A stretch of DNA of 64,000 nucleotides from Artemia franciscana (GCF_032884065.1 NW_027062616.1:558001-622000), one strand, 5' to 3'; positions 10,831-23,139 are shown, counted from the first letter of the stretch. Made by a program: numbers and translations. The notes: generated by a model from the sequence alone, not told the origin.

Positions 10831-11316
10831 AGATCCCCCTTCCCACAAAAACACCCCTCTCCATGATAAAATTTTGTATATTCTGCGATAAGAAATACTA
10901 TATGTGAACGATGGTCAAACTACATAACTTGAAGTTCCTTATTAAGGGACTATAGGGGACCATGTCCTCCCCAAAGATGAAATTATCGGACTTTTCTACT
11001 ATTTGAGTAAAACTAATATCGCCAAATTTAGATATGTTATTATAGGGATAAAAAGAGGGTTAAGAGCTAGCTACCCTACAATCTTTTACCTTACTCTCAG
11101 ACATCACTAAAATTTGTGATTCTCGATCATTCAAGCCCTATTCTAATCTTCTAGGTTTGGTTTGATGCGATTGTGCCTGGGGGAAAACCATACAAAAACC
11201 AGTATCTCTTCTAGCAAAAAGTACAAAATCCTATATTTTGCATAGAAAATAGAAGTTTGAAACTTCTACAGTTGGGCTGTCCAACATACTGAATATTAAT
11301 GTATTTAAATAATTAG
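10831..11316. repeat. R1-family fragment
   Basis: Reads through phrases shared with other R1 copies: tactatatgtgaacgatggt, ccatgtcctccccaaagatg and gaaacttctacagttgggct. Both ends are degraded. Confidence 0.5.
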
Positions 11317-11470
11317 GAAGAGGAGTTAGTTTTTACAATTGAAAATGAAACAGAGAATAAGTTACCGTTTCTGGATATTTGGATCCATAGAAATAATAAT
11401 GAACTAGCTTTTTCAATTTAAACTAACTAACAACAACCGTTATTTGTCTTTCGCAACAAATCACCCGATC
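11317..11470 (+). pseudogene. Penelope-like element RT fragment, cut by R1
   Basis: The plus frame reads VFTIENETENKLPFLDIWIH and, after a frame slip, NNNRYLSFATNHPI. This is the PLE reverse-transcriptase block that follows the catalytic VDD motif (IE-E..KLPFLDILI, then YRKPT..RYL-F.SNHP); the same block occurs in the PLEs at 40070-40210 and 36070-36200. The homology stops exactly where the R1 copy begins at 11471. Very decayed. Confidence 0.7.
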
Positions 11471-11732
11471 AAACAGTTCATGGTAACGAACTGTAGTAAG
11501 GAGCGACCCGGCTCAATAGTAAACGAAACTCTAAAAAAAATGGAATTTTTATATTAATAGATACACCAAAAGAATCAGATTTTTATGCTGATTTTAGATA
11601 TATAGGTTTCATTAAATTTAGTCTTACTCATCAGAAGTTAAGAGCCCGAGAAAATGTGCCTTATTCAGAAAATAGGGGGAAACACACCCTTAAAATAAAA
11701 GTCGTTAGGTAAGTTAATTCGTAAGTTACGTA

Positions 11733-14366
11733 GGGGAGAGGGGGGCGAAACCATACGGGGGCGAAACCGTCCGTTGGACCTCTCGTCCGAAGTCTTTGAA
11801 CTAATACATTCAGAAAATCGCTGCTAGATGCCATTCATGTAGCGCACATTAGGCGGAAGTTTTGAATATTTGATACCAAAGACAACTGAGATAAGAGGTA
11901 AATAAGTTTTTATATACTCTTTGGAAATTTTGACACCTATAGTCCTCGTCAAATATTTTCCAAGCTATTTTAGCTACAGGTTCGTAAGTTAGAAGGATCA
12001 TAAGAGGTATGTTTCCGGTATTTTCCTCGTAATTTTCATCAAGAAATGTCTGGCGGTTTACAAAAAAAAGGTAAATTTTCAAAATGGCGTCAATAAGGGG
12101 TGACTCCGGACAGTTTTTTTGGGGCGACTCCGGACACATTTCGAGGTGTCCGATTTCACCCCTTGCTGATGGAAGTATCTCCAAGTCTGGAATTGGAAGT
12201 AACTAGGGCTAGGAAATTACCAAATATTTCAATTTTATTATAGACTAAAAATAAGAACTTATTAAATTCAATTTTCAAAAAACAAAAACAATATTATGCC
12301 CCAACAGAGAGCAGAGCTTGTAAGGCTGGGACAGTATAAATGCATAGAAAAAACACAACATCTCGTAATAAAAAAAAACATACAAGATACGAGTTAACAG
12401 AGGAGGTCACCCCAGCACAAGAATCCCACAACAAAATATATATTAAAATCTATTATTCATCAATCCAGACACCCAGGCAAAGAACTATTTTTGAAGTATG
12501 TTTTCTCAAAGAAAATCAGCTCACAAAACTTTGGGACACTTCTCTCTCCGTGATTGACATTTTAGATTTTGATTTTACAAATTGTTAGCACCTATATTCA
12601 AAAGGGGGTGGTCCCCCAGATCCAGAATTATTGAAGCGTGCTGTGAGACAAGTCTTAAATGAGAATTCATCTTTCTGATCAGCCACGGAAGAATTTTCTT
12701 TGAAGAAGTCTACACTTGTGGATGCCGTGAAACACTACAAGAGTAGAATGCAAGATCTTGAGAAGGGTAGCCCAAGTGCAAACAATGATAATGATAGTGT
12801 TCGGGAGAGTTCCAAGTTCGTTTTTACTCCCAAACAAGAGAGAGAGATCTTGCTATATACCTCGAAAACTGTTCAATATTGAAACACGGACTAAATCCAA
12901 ATGAAACGAGAAAGTTAGCCAACCAATGGGCAACAACTCTGAAGCTCAAATTCCCACCAAGTTGGGAGCTGAATGAAGGAGCAGAATTTGACTGGTTTAA
13001 AGTATTTATGAAGCGTAATGCCACTTTGTCCATTAGAAAACCGAAAAATACAAGCCAGGCTTGTGCTGCCGGCTTCAATGCCACTGTAATTGGTGCCTTC
13101 TTTCGTAATCTTCAGGGACTGAATAGCAAGTTACAATTTCGTCCTGGTAGGATTTGGAACTGCGACGAAACAGGAGTACCCACAGTTTTTCAGGCTCCAA
13201 AGGTGATTGCTAAAAAGGGGACAAAACAGGTGGCACAGACTGTGTTGGCAGAAAGAGGGGAAAATACCACAATGCTGTGCTTTGTGTCTGCAACTGGTCA
13301 GACTATTCCATCAGTGTTTGTTTTTCCAAGAGTCAAGGCTCCTGAGAGAATGTATCAAGATGGACCACCAGGATGCATTGGCTTAGCCCATCGCAGTGGA
13401 TGGATGACCTCGGAAAATTTCGTTTTGTTCATTTTAGCACTTCCAGAAAGAAGTTAAACCTAGCAAAGAGAATCCTGTTTTGCTCTTGTTCGACAATCAT
13501 GAAAGACATATTTCAATTGAAGTAGTTTCCTTGTGCAAAGATAATGGCATTCATCTTCTGACCTTTCCTCTCCATTGCTCTCATTGCATTCAGCCCCCTG
13601 ATCTTTCGGCTTATGCACCATTCAAACATGCCATCAGGGAGACATTGGAAGTGTCATTGAACTTCAGACTGACGAAGAATTTTCTCCTGGAAATTTGTGC
13701 TTGTGAGGTTTATGGCAAAAAAAAACTCTGATAAACATCAAATTTTTGAACATCAAAACATCAAAAACATCAAATTTCAAACATCAAAGATTGCAACACT
13801 ATGTTTGTGAGATTGACGAAGTGAGTGGCAGATTAGCTAAAATAAACTACCTCCGCAAATCAAGTGAAAAGTTCATCTTCCCAGAATGGCCCGATTGTGC
13901 TGAAACTGATTTTGATGATATAATTATGAAGTTGCCTACTCCTTTTGCTGCAAGAGGGACAGGGCGATCAGGCAGTCAAAGGCCTTGTATTTGGGTGTGA
14001 CTTTTCTCGCTATGCCATAAAATAATAATGTGAAATACCTTTAGAGTTCTTTTGATATTCCAGTTAATTCTGCTACTTTTATATTATCTGAATGGACTGT
14101 TTTAATCGTTAACTAATAGATGTCCGAAAATGCCCCTCATGTGTCCGAAGTCGCCCCACGGTAGGGACGACTTCGGACACTTTAAGACGTCATAAGTTTT
14201 TGGGTCTCACTGAGAAACGACTTGATGGAAGTCAATGAAAAAAAAATCCTAAGAAAGATGAATATTTAAGCTTTCTGTTCAAGTAAAAAAAAAGTTTGTA
14301 TCTTTAGAAGAACATCTTATAGGGGTCAAAATTCAAAAACGTACGGTTTCGCCCCCCTCTCCCCTG
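11733..14366 (+). mobile_element. pogo-type DNA transposon nested in R1
   Basis: Terminal inverted repeats ggggagaggggggcgaaacc (left, from 11733) and its complement ending at 14364; they agree over about 25 bases with one mismatch. TA is present on both sides (11731-11732 and 14367-14368), as expected for Tc1/mariner/pogo target duplication, and the flanks join to continuous R1 sequence. Subterminal motif gtccgaagtcgcccc and variants occur near both ends (12100-12165 and 14120-14180) in opposite orientations and could be transposase-binding sites. The outermost two bases of the left TIR seem lost compared with the right. Confidence 0.85.
12631..13731 (+). pseudogene. pogo-like transposase, broken
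   Basis: The N-terminus resembles a psq-type helix-turn-helix (RAVRQVLNENSS, stop at 12676-12678, then SLKKSTLVDAVKHYKSRM). After a frameshift in a GA run near 12845 comes a CENP-B-like second DNA-binding part (NPNETRKLANQWA, WFKVFMKRNATLSIRKP). The DDE core has the first Asp in IWNCDETGVPTV, the second in LLFDNHERHIS and the third in PPDLSAYAPFK, giving a DDD set as in pogo. Another frameshift lies near 13430. The tail after about 13735 is replaced by repeats of catcaaa. A cut-and-paste enzyme originally; inactive here. Confidence 0.85.
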
Positions 14367-15414
14367 TATTTATTACTAATGAAAACGTTTGTAAATAAAA
14401 TTAAAAGTTCCACTGGCTTTTTTAAGTAACCGAAAAACTGGAGGGCAACTAGGCCTCTTCCCCCACTTTTTTTCTCAAAATCGTCTGATGAAAACTAAGA
14501 GAAAGCCATTTAACAAAACAAAAATACACAAATTTTGTTTTAATTATTCATTTGCAGAGAGCCAAAATCAAACATGCATTAATTCAAAAACTTTCAAAAA
14601 TTAAATTAAAAAAAAAGTTGTTTAACTGAAAGTAAGGAGCGACATTAAAACTTAAAACGAACAGAAATTACTCGGTGTATGAAAGGGGCTGTTTCCTCCT
14701 CCACGTCCTGCTCTTAACGCTAAAATTATTTACTGTTTTATAAAGCACAAATGATAGAAGAAGTCAAACTTTAGCGTAAAGAGCGGGACGTTGAGGAGGG
14801 AACAGCCCCTATGGAAAAAAAAGACACACATCTGTGATGGTTTCTTTTCTTACAAAAAAAACGAAGGTCCACATTTTTGCAGACAAAACTTGAAATCTCT
14901 ACCGTGGTGTTCTTTGATACGCTGAATTTAATGATGTGATTTTCTTTAAAGTATTTTGACCCTTTTAGGGGTAAACCCCCTTTTTTCCAAAATCACAGAG
15001 ATTTTTCAGGCTAGTAGCTGTTGATGAGCAGCATTAAACTTAATGAATTTTACATGAGTTCATTACATTACATTCATTACATAATGAATTTCTACATGTA
15101 TCTCTCGCTATTAAAACTCTGTTTTTACAGTTTTGGCTACTATTGGACCGACTCGCTCCTTACTTACAGTTTGTTACCATGGACTGTTTTATGGCTTCAT
15201 TCACTAATTACACTATTTAATGAATAAAAAGTTTTTCTGTATAAAAACTTACATTTATATTGGTACCATCACTACTTATTTTGTACTCTTAAAGTAATTA
15301 ATACTAATTGGAACTAACTTGTTTTCACAGAATGAAAGATAAGAATAGGAAAAAAAAAATAAATGATACGCTTCTCCAATTTATCATGATACCTTATCGT
15401 ATTGAATAAACTAG

Positions 15415-16387
15415 CGCTATTATAGAACTAATTTCTGCAAATATCAACCTGAATATATATCAAACAGTTCTTTGTAACGAACTGTAAGTAAGGAGCGATG
15501 CTGTTCAATAGTAAGTAAAACTTCGATAGAACTGAATTTTGGTCATTATTCAAAATATATAAATTTTACCAAGTTCAATACCAAACATCAAAAGTTACAA
15601 GTCTGAGTACTTAATTGTTGAAAAAAAGGTGGAACCCTTTAAAACCGAGTGACCTTAATGAAAATTGCACCCTTAGATTCAGCATATCTGAGAACCCTAA
15701 AGTAGAGGTGTTAAGCTCCTATATAAAACTAGATAAAAAGAAACAAGTTTTTTAACTAAAATTAAGGAGTTACATTAAAACATCTCATATTTTGTTTAAC
15801 GTAAAATAATTCGTGTTGAACAATCCTAGCGTTATTATTAAAATAATATTTGCAAATATCAATCTAAATGTATATCAAACAGTTCGTGGTAACGAACTGT
15901 AAGTAAGTGTCAACGTAAGTAAACAAATAGTTCAGTGTAAGTAAGCAAAGAGTTCGCGGTAACGAACTGTAAGTAAGGATCAATGCGTTACAGTAGCAAG
16001 CGAAACCTTCAAAAAAATTGAATTTTTGTCCTTACTCAAAATATATAAATTTCACCAAGTTTAATAGCACCCGTCAAAAGTTATGAGCCTGAGAAAACTT
16101 GCTTAATTGTTGAAAAATGGGGGTAACCTTGAAAATTAAGTGACATGAATGAAAATAGCACCCTTAGATTCAGCATATCCAAGAAGCCCACTGTAGAGGT
16201 GATAAGCTCTTATACAAAAATATGGAATTTAGTTTTTTTTTTTCAGAAGCCAGATCACAGATGCTTGTTTATTTATTTGTTTGCTTGCTTGTTCTTCCCA
16301 TGGGTAATTGTATCGAGCAGTAATCCTAGAAGATCGAAAGAGGATTCCGAAAGAGGAGTGCCTTTTTTAAGTGACCAACAATATTTA
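15415..16387. repeat. Two partial R1 copies in tandem, running into the gap
   Basis: Ends beginning aaacagttc lie at 15462 and 15878, each preceded by a shared stretch (gcaaatatcaa...tatatc), so a flank plus end was duplicated. A third partial end (agttcgcggtaacgaactg) lies at about 15952. The last copy reads through R1 internal sequence (gccagatcacagatgcttgt) to the N run. Confidence 0.65.
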
Positions 16388-16487
16388 NNNNNNNNNNNNN
16401 NNNNNNNNNNNNNNNNNNNNNNNNNNNNNNNNNNNNNNNNNNNNNNNNNNNNNNNNNNNNNNNNNNNNNNNNNNNNNNNNNNNNNNN
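16388..16487. other. Assembly gap, 100 N
   Basis: Exactly 100 N, the usual placeholder for a gap of unknown size. It lies 273 bases outside the left edge of the palindrome, so order and orientation of everything to its left relative to the palindrome depend on scaffolding. Confidence 0.99.
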
Positions 16488-16935
16488 TTTTTTGGATGTA
16501 TTGTTCGAAGAATATACAATAAAACTATACAAAACGCATCAAAATCGGCTAATTGTATTTTGAAGCTTGTTAAGGAGTAGAATTTAACCTTTGGGCGATG
16601 AAGAGTGGGGGGGGGGGGAGTCGAGCTGAAGCATCTTAGACCTTCCTCTCTGGATACGACTGAGTTTTTATTTGAAGAAATATCATTTCTTTTGTTTTGC
16701 TTTGAAAGTACTTAAACTATATAGTGCTTTCAGTACAGCACACGTGGCACTTGCGCTATAATTGGAGTGCAAGGGGGATAATTTATCAATACATATCTAG
16801 TAGCCTCTTACCATTTTGATTTTGAGTTGAATATCAGCTTTTTTGGTACATCATAAATTCACTATTTGTTTCGTTTTATTTCAAGTATAACATCTGTCCT
16901 TTTAACTTTAACATTTGTCTTTTAAAATATATTTT

Positions 16936-19159
16936 TATGGCACTTGATATCTACCAAGTGACATATAACGATCGCAAATTCTGTCGGTCTGTCTGTCCCG
17001 GTTTTGCTACTTTAGGTACTTCCAGGTAAGGTAGGACGATGAAATTTGGCAGGCGTATATTAGAAATTGTCGTTTCTCCACTTCGACCATCTGGGGGGGG
17101 GGGGGAGTGGTAGAACGGTTAAATCGGAAAAAATAATAAAAAAGTGAGGTATTTTTAACTTATGAACGGGTGATCGGATCTTAATGAAATTTGATGTTTG
17201 GATTGATATCATGTCTCATAGCTCATATTTAAAACCCGACCGGATCCGGTGACATTGGGGGGAGCCTAAAATCTTGGAAAACACTTAAGAGTGGAAGGAT
17301 CGGGATGGAACTTGGTGGGAAAAATGATCACAAGTCCTAGATACGTGATTGACATAACCGGAACGGATCCGCTCTCTTTGGGGGAGCTGGGGGGGGGGGA
17401 AGTGTTAATTCTGAAAAATAAAAAAATGAGGTATTTTCAACTTACGAAGGAGTGATCGGATCTGAATGAAATTTGATGTTTGGAAGGATATCGTATTTCA
17501 GAGCTCTTATTTAAATCCTGACTGGACCTGGTGACATTGCGAGGAGTTGGGGGGGGGGGGGCTAAAATCTTGGAAAACGCTTAGTGAAGTGATCGGGATG
17601 AAATTTGGTGGGAAAAATAATTACAAGTCTTAGATACGTGATTGACATAACCGGAACGAATTCGCTCTCTTTGGGGGAGCTGGGGGGAGGGTTAATTATG
17701 AAAAATTAGAAAAAATGAGGTATTTTTAACTTAAGAAGGAGTGATCGGATCTTACTGCAATTTGATATTTGGAAGGGTATCGTGTCTTAGAGCTCTTGTT
17801 TTAAATCTCGACCGAATCCGGTCACATTGCGGGAAGCTGGGGGGTGGACCTAAAATCTCGGAAAACGCTTAGAGTGGAGGGATCGGGATGAAACTTAGTG
17901 GGAAAAATAAGCACAAGTCCTAGGTACGTGATTGATATAACTGGAACGCATCCCGTCTCTTTGGGGGAGTTGGGGGGGGGGGTAATTAAAAAAAATAGAA
18001 AAAAAGAGGTATTTTTAACTTGCGAAGGAGAGATCGGATCTTAATGAAATTTCATATTTAAAAGGACCTCGTAACTCAGATCTCATATTTTAAATCCCGA
18101 CCGGATCCAGTGTCATTGGGGGAGGGGACCGGAAATCTTAGAAAACGCTTAAAGCTGAGAGATCAGGATGAAACGTGGTTGGAAGAAAAAGCACAAGTCC
18201 AAGATATGTGACGGAAATAACCGGACCGGATCCACTCTCTTTGGTGGAGTTGGGGGGGAGTAATTCGGAAAAATTAGAAAAATGAGGCATTTATAACTTA
18301 CGAACGGGTGATCAGATCTTAATGAAATTTGATCTTTAGAAGGATCTTGTACTTTAGAACTCTCATTTTAAATTCCGACAAGATCTGGTGACATTGGGGG
18401 GAGCTTGAGGGGGAAACCAGAAATCTTGGAAAACGCTTAGAGTGGAGAGATCCGGATGACACTTTATGGAAAGAATAAGCGCAAGTTATAGACATGTGAT
18501 TGACATAATTGGAACGGATCCGTTCTCTTTAGGGGAGCTGGAGGTTGTCAATTTGGAAAAAATTAGAAAAATTGAGGGATTTTAACTCCAGAAAGGGTGA
18601 CCAGATCTTAAGCAAATTTGATATTTAGAAGGAACTCATGTCTCAGAGCTCTTATTTCAAATCCTAACCAGATCTGTTGACATTGGAGGGAGACGGAGGG
18701 GGAAGCCAGAAATCTTGGAAACGCTTATACATGTCGTAGATACGTGATTGACGTAACCGGACTGGATCCGCTCTCTTTGGGGGAGTTAGGGGGTGGGGTT
18801 CAGTGCTTTGGCGAGTTTGGTGCTTCTGGACGTGCTAGGACGATTAAAATTGGTAGGCGTGTAAGGGAGCTGCACAAATTGACTTGATAAAGTCGTTTCC
18901 CCCGATTCGACCATCTAGGGGGCTGAAGGGAGAGGAAAAATTAAAAAAATGAGGTATTTTTAACTTCCGAGTGGGCGATCGGATCTTAATGAATTTTGAT
19001 ATTTACAAGGACCTCGTGACTCAGAGCTCTTAATTTAAATCCTGACCGGCATTAAGCTTCTGATTTTCCTTTCAAAGCAATCTATTGATTCTGAGAATTT
19101 TGCCAGCGCTCATACCATATGAGCTCTAGGCTCTTCCGACCCTCGTCACAAGTGCCATA
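16936..19159 (+). repeat. Tandem-unit element with short inverted ends, left copy
   Basis: Bounded by tatggcacttg (16936) and its complement caagtgccata (ends 19159). Inside are seven units whose starts (gaggtattttt or variant) lie at about 17145, 17428, 17717, 18006, 18283, 18573 and 18951; the period is about 277-290, with the last spacing longer because of an extra insert. Each unit holds atcggatcttaatgaaattt, gaccggatccggtgacattg, a G-run and tacgtgattgacataaccgg. No ORF. The mirrored copy is at 56110-58334. I do not recognise the family. Confidence 0.8.
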
Positions 19160-19529
19160 TGAGCTCATAGCTCTTGTTTAAACAGGTGACGGCAAACTTT
19201 CTACCACTGCTTAAGAGATCCTTGAAGTCTAAAAATGGGGTATGATCAGGAGGAGAGTATGTTTGTCCCATCTGTAGGCATGGGCTGTACCACTATTTGA
19301 GTAAATACCAAACATTAGTAAAATCAAGGAATATTGTTCGTGGGTATGTACCGATGCTCCAAGGCATTGTAAGGTCAATTTTAAGCAACCTAATTAGTAT
19401 GTTGGGATATGCTATAGAGAAGGGCGAGGAAGCGACTTAATTTTACTGACTTTACTCTTTTCGTTTTTTCCTCTGTTCGTGATTGTTTTTGCGTATATCG
19501 CCACTTACTTTTTATTTAAATAAAAAAAA
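19160..19529. other. Unassigned arm sequence
   Basis: No ORF, exon or family recognised. Mirrored in the right arm at about 55740-56109. Confidence 0.4.
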
Positions 19530-19870
19530 AAAAACAGTTTTTTCAACTGAAATTAAGGAGCAACATTAAAACTTAAAACGAACAAATATTATTCCGTATA
19601 TGAGGGGGATTGCCCCTCCTCAACACTTCGCTCTTTACGCTTGTACTTTTTATACTTTTAAAAAAGCTTCTTATTGTTCTAGTTAAACGAGCTTTGTGTC
19701 TCAGGAGTCGTTCTTAAAGAATTGGGACCGAATTCAAACTTTAGCCTTTTTCTACAGCAGGGTTCTCTGATATGGTGAATCTGACGGTGTGATTTTCGTT
19801 AAGATTCCTTCACTTATAGGAGGTGTTCCCCTTTTTTCCGAAAAATGGGACAAATTTTCTTATGCTCGTA
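19530..19870. repeat. R1-family fragment, left arm
   Basis: Shares ctgaaattaaggagcaacat, gtctcaggagtcgttcttaa and tgatatggtgaatctgacgg with other R1 copies. Mirrored at about 55400-55745. Confidence 0.6.
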
Positions 19871-19875
19871 GCCAA

Positions 19876-20430
19876 AAGCCAAAAGTATCATTCTCTTACT
19901 TAGATAGCCAATTCTCTTCCTTAAAATTATCATTCTCTTACTGAAGTGGCTACAAAGTTCTGCAAAATTAGTTAACGTTTTTTTACTATTATAATAATTG
20001 GGAGAACAGAATTCAAAGACAAGTGAGAATTGGATTAGGTCTTGGTTGCTAGACCGTGGTCGTCTTTAGGGAGTAGGGGTTATATACTTCTAATGAATGG
20101 TGTCTTTACTACAAACAAGAGCATGGCTAATGCCCGTTTTGATAACGGTAAAAGTATCATTCTCTTTCTTAAATAACCAATTCGCTTACTTAGAGTAATC
20201 ATTCTCTTTCTTAACTGGCTACAAAGATATGCAAAATTAGTTTTTTTTTTTTAGCATAATAATTGAAAGAACAAAATTCAAACACAAGTGAAAATTGCAT
20301 TAAAGATTGGTTGTTAGATCGCGGTCGTACTCAGGGAGTAGTGTTATCTACTTCTACTGAATGGTTTCTTCACTACAAACAAGAGTATTATTCCTGCCCG
20401 TTTCTCTAACGGTAAAAGCATAAACGGTTC
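19876..20430. repeat. Two direct repeats of about 280 bases upstream of LINE remnant
   Basis: Two imperfect units beginning at tatcattctct (19889 and 20156), both containing a ggttgctagacc/ggttgttagatc phrase and ending at taacggtaaaag. Likely the 5' part of the decayed LINE that follows. Mirrored in the right arm at 54840-55400. Confidence 0.6.
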
Positions 20431-20439
20431 AGCATAAGG

Positions 20440-21975
20440 CTAACGAAATTGCCCGTACCAGCGAGATGGTCGATAATTCGCCTCCTGCTTTATGGCGTCT
20501 TCGAGCTAAGAGCAAATCTTCCAATGGCCCACCCTGCATGCCAGAAAAAGACTGGTGCGACTATTTCAGAGACCAATTTTCAGCCCCTAATTCCTACCTC
20601 GACAACACCTTTTGCCAGGCCCTCGATAAGGAGCTTCAGTTTGCAGTTAAGGATATTGGTGTCCTGGTCACTGCGTCCTTGATGCGTTCCAAAATTGTTA
20701 GGTTAAAAAAAAAAGAAATCTAAGGACATCGATGGTATATCTGGTACCCATTTAAGCTTTGCCAGAAATCTTCTCCTACAGCACCTTTCTCTGCTATTTC
20801 AAATGATTTTCGTTACTGGCATCGTTCCAGACAGCTTTGGTGTTAGATTGGTCCATCCTATTCTCAAAAAAGGTAAACCAGCTGACCAGTGCGCTTCATA
20901 TCTTCCGATCACTGTTTCAACTACTTTTTGTAAGCTATTTTAATCCCTTATTTTCGATGAAATTGCACTTCGATGCACTACTCCGGACGACCAGTTCGGG
21001 TTCAAAAAGCACTCAGGACGGGAACACGTTCAAAGCGTTCTTGCAAATCTTCTTATTGATGCAGATAAAAATGGTGATCTTCTCGTCTTTGGAGCGCTTG
21101 ATGTTAGTAGAGCCTTTGATTCTGGTATCCATGGCCATATCCTGCTCAAAGCCCTTCAACGAGGTGTTTCTTCTTGCATCATTTCCCCTGTTTACAGTAT
21201 GTACAACAAGCTCTCAGCTGTCATCCTGATCACCTCTCCGTCCGGTACTTTTCCTTCTAAAGAAATGCTGAGTATCAAGAAAGGCGTACGGCAAGGTGGC
21301 AAAACTTCACCATCACTGTTTAATAGCGCTATCATCGAAGCACAACAAGTAATAAAGCCGTCGTGCTTTTCTATGGGATTAATCCTTCGCTGCTGAACTT
21401 CGATGATGACATTCTTCATGTTTCTCGTTCGATATCTTTATTTCAATAAAATTACGACTCACTTGCAGCGGCATAGAAGCAGATCGGACTTTCCTTCAAC
21501 GAATCTAAAACAGAACTTCTTTTCTTCTATGGTTCAAAAAATAAACTTTCAATTAACCTCTGCGTTAAAATTGGCGACACTCTGATTAAGCTTTGTGAGT
21601 CCCTTATGTATCTTAGCCTTCCTGTTTCTTCTACATTGAAGGACAAACGCTCAGCACTGACAAACCACCTCTGTTCCCGTCTACGAGCGGCTTACGGATT
21701 ACTTGTTGCCAATAAGTATCGTTTCAACCGTCCTCTCCTTGCCCGGCTATAAAATGCTTTTACTACCCCCCATCTGCTTGCTCTGGTTCCCTTCTGGAAA
21801 ATATTCACAGCTACCGAAAAGAAAGCCATTTGCAGCGCATTTTATAGATATGCTAAGTTTCTCCTGTGTCTCCCTTTGTGGCATAGCAATGGCGACATCT
21901 CTAGGAAATATAAGGTCAGCAACCCTCCCATGGCCATAGAGAGAAGAATCTCCAAATTCAGTACCAATGTTTTAA
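20440..21975 (+). pseudogene. Non-LTR reverse transcriptase remnant, left arm
   Basis: Frameshifted RT of a LINE. Visible are the pre-RT stretch WRLRAKSKSSNGPP near 20490, an ALDVSRAFDS-type block near 21095-21125 (motif A), GVRQGGKTSPSLFNSAIIEA near 21281 (motif B) and NFDDDILHVSRS near 21397 in the place of the YADD motif. No endonuclease domain remains. The A run near 20706 puts the left copy out of frame; the mirrored right copy (53283-54830, minus strand) stays open for 159 codons there. Clade not determined, perhaps CR1/Jockey-like. Confidence 0.75.
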
Positions 21976-22084
21976 GAGCCAACCAAACCTGGATTAGTGT
22001 TATTTTATAATATTTGCAGTGGAAGTGAATTTAAATGTTTGTACTTTTCTTTCTTTTTCTTTTATATACTCCGTCTTTTCCGTT

Positions 22085-23100
22085 TTTGACGGGAAATAAA
22101 TTAATAATAATAATAAAGCCTACTGCGTATTTGGTACTTTACTAAAAGGCATCATATTATAAATATTTTCTTTTCTTCTTGTTACAGGATTGAACATAAA
22201 ATTAAAATTGGAGTGAAATCAGATCAGGATTTACCAATATGCCCACTAGGCCCTGCGGCTTTCACTATTTAAGAAATTTTGGGGATTTCCCCAAAAACAT
22301 TTCAAAAATGGAGCAACACAAAACGGTTGGGCCTAGAGGCGTCAAAGCTTTAAATCTGGCCTAGATGAAACAAAATATTGAGCTGGTGAGCTTTCAGCAA
22401 TTAATAGCAAAAATACATACAACAGGTACTAATATAAATGAATAATTAAATGTCAAAACGAGTCAAGCTTTAAACGAACTTAAATATTTTGCTAATAAGG
22501 CATAAATGAAACCCAAAACGAACAGAAATTAAATAAACAATCATAGCAAACAAACAAACAATAGTTACTAGTATAAATGAGTAAATTAATCTTAAGACGA
22601 CTGAAACTTAAGTTGAATACGCAAATCCAGCTTGGAACGAAAAAAAAATATCTACAAATTAAAGTTTGGGTTTTGCCTCCTTCTTTCAAACCTACTGCAT
22701 CATTGGCGCTTTACTGAAAACAAATATTTTCTTTTGTACTTAGTACAGCACTGAAAAGAAACATAAAAATTACAGTAAAATTAAATTTTGAGCTGATGAG
22801 CTTTCAGCAATTAACATCATTGTATATCAAATATTTAGTTTAATTTTATTCGTTCTTTCCAAGACTGTTCAAGACAAATATAGCTTCACTACAAACAAGA
22901 ATTTGAGTACTGCCCCCTTCCCTAACTGTAAAAGTCTAAGGCCTACTACGTCATTGGTGCTTCACTGAAAACGAATTATATTACAAATATTTTCTTTTCC
23001 AGTTATTACAGCATTGAAAATGAGAATAAAATTACAATGAAATAAAATCTTGAACTGATGATCTTTCAACAATTAATAGCATTATATATCAAACATTCAA
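22085..23100. repeat. Three diverged tandem units, left arm
   Basis: Units near 22120, 22690 and 22940 share cctactgcgtcattggtgct (variants), aatattttctttt and gagctttcagcaattaa. The spacing is uneven. No coding. Mirrored in the right arm at about 52500-53230. Confidence 0.6.
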
Positions 23101-23102
23101 TT

Positions 23103-23139
23103 CGATTTTATTTGTACTTTCCAAGTACAAATAAAATCG
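23103..23139. repeat. Perfect 17-base hairpin
   Basis: Arms cgattttatttgtactt and its complement with a 3-base loop (23120-23122). The mirrored copy at 52466-52502 is also perfect. Confidence 0.85.

Larger units (their letters stand above)
11471..15189. repeat. R1 foldback repeat, full copy, interrupted by pogo element
   Basis: Left end begins aaacagttcatggtaacgaa; the right end, read in reverse complement, begins aaacagtccatggtaacaaa. These are terminal inverted repeats followed on each side by ctgta(agta)aggagcga. Without the pogo insert the copy is about 1.1 kb. It also holds an internal imperfect inverted repeat (about 14685-14815: gctgtttcctcctccacg against gttgaggagggaacagc). There is no coding sequence, so it looks like a non-autonomous foldback or MITE-like family, with many fragments elsewhere in the window. 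Confidence 0.7.

Noticed and set aside
16145-16522. 125-codon ORF over the N gap
   Set aside because: About a quarter of it is N, and the rest is R1 repeat.
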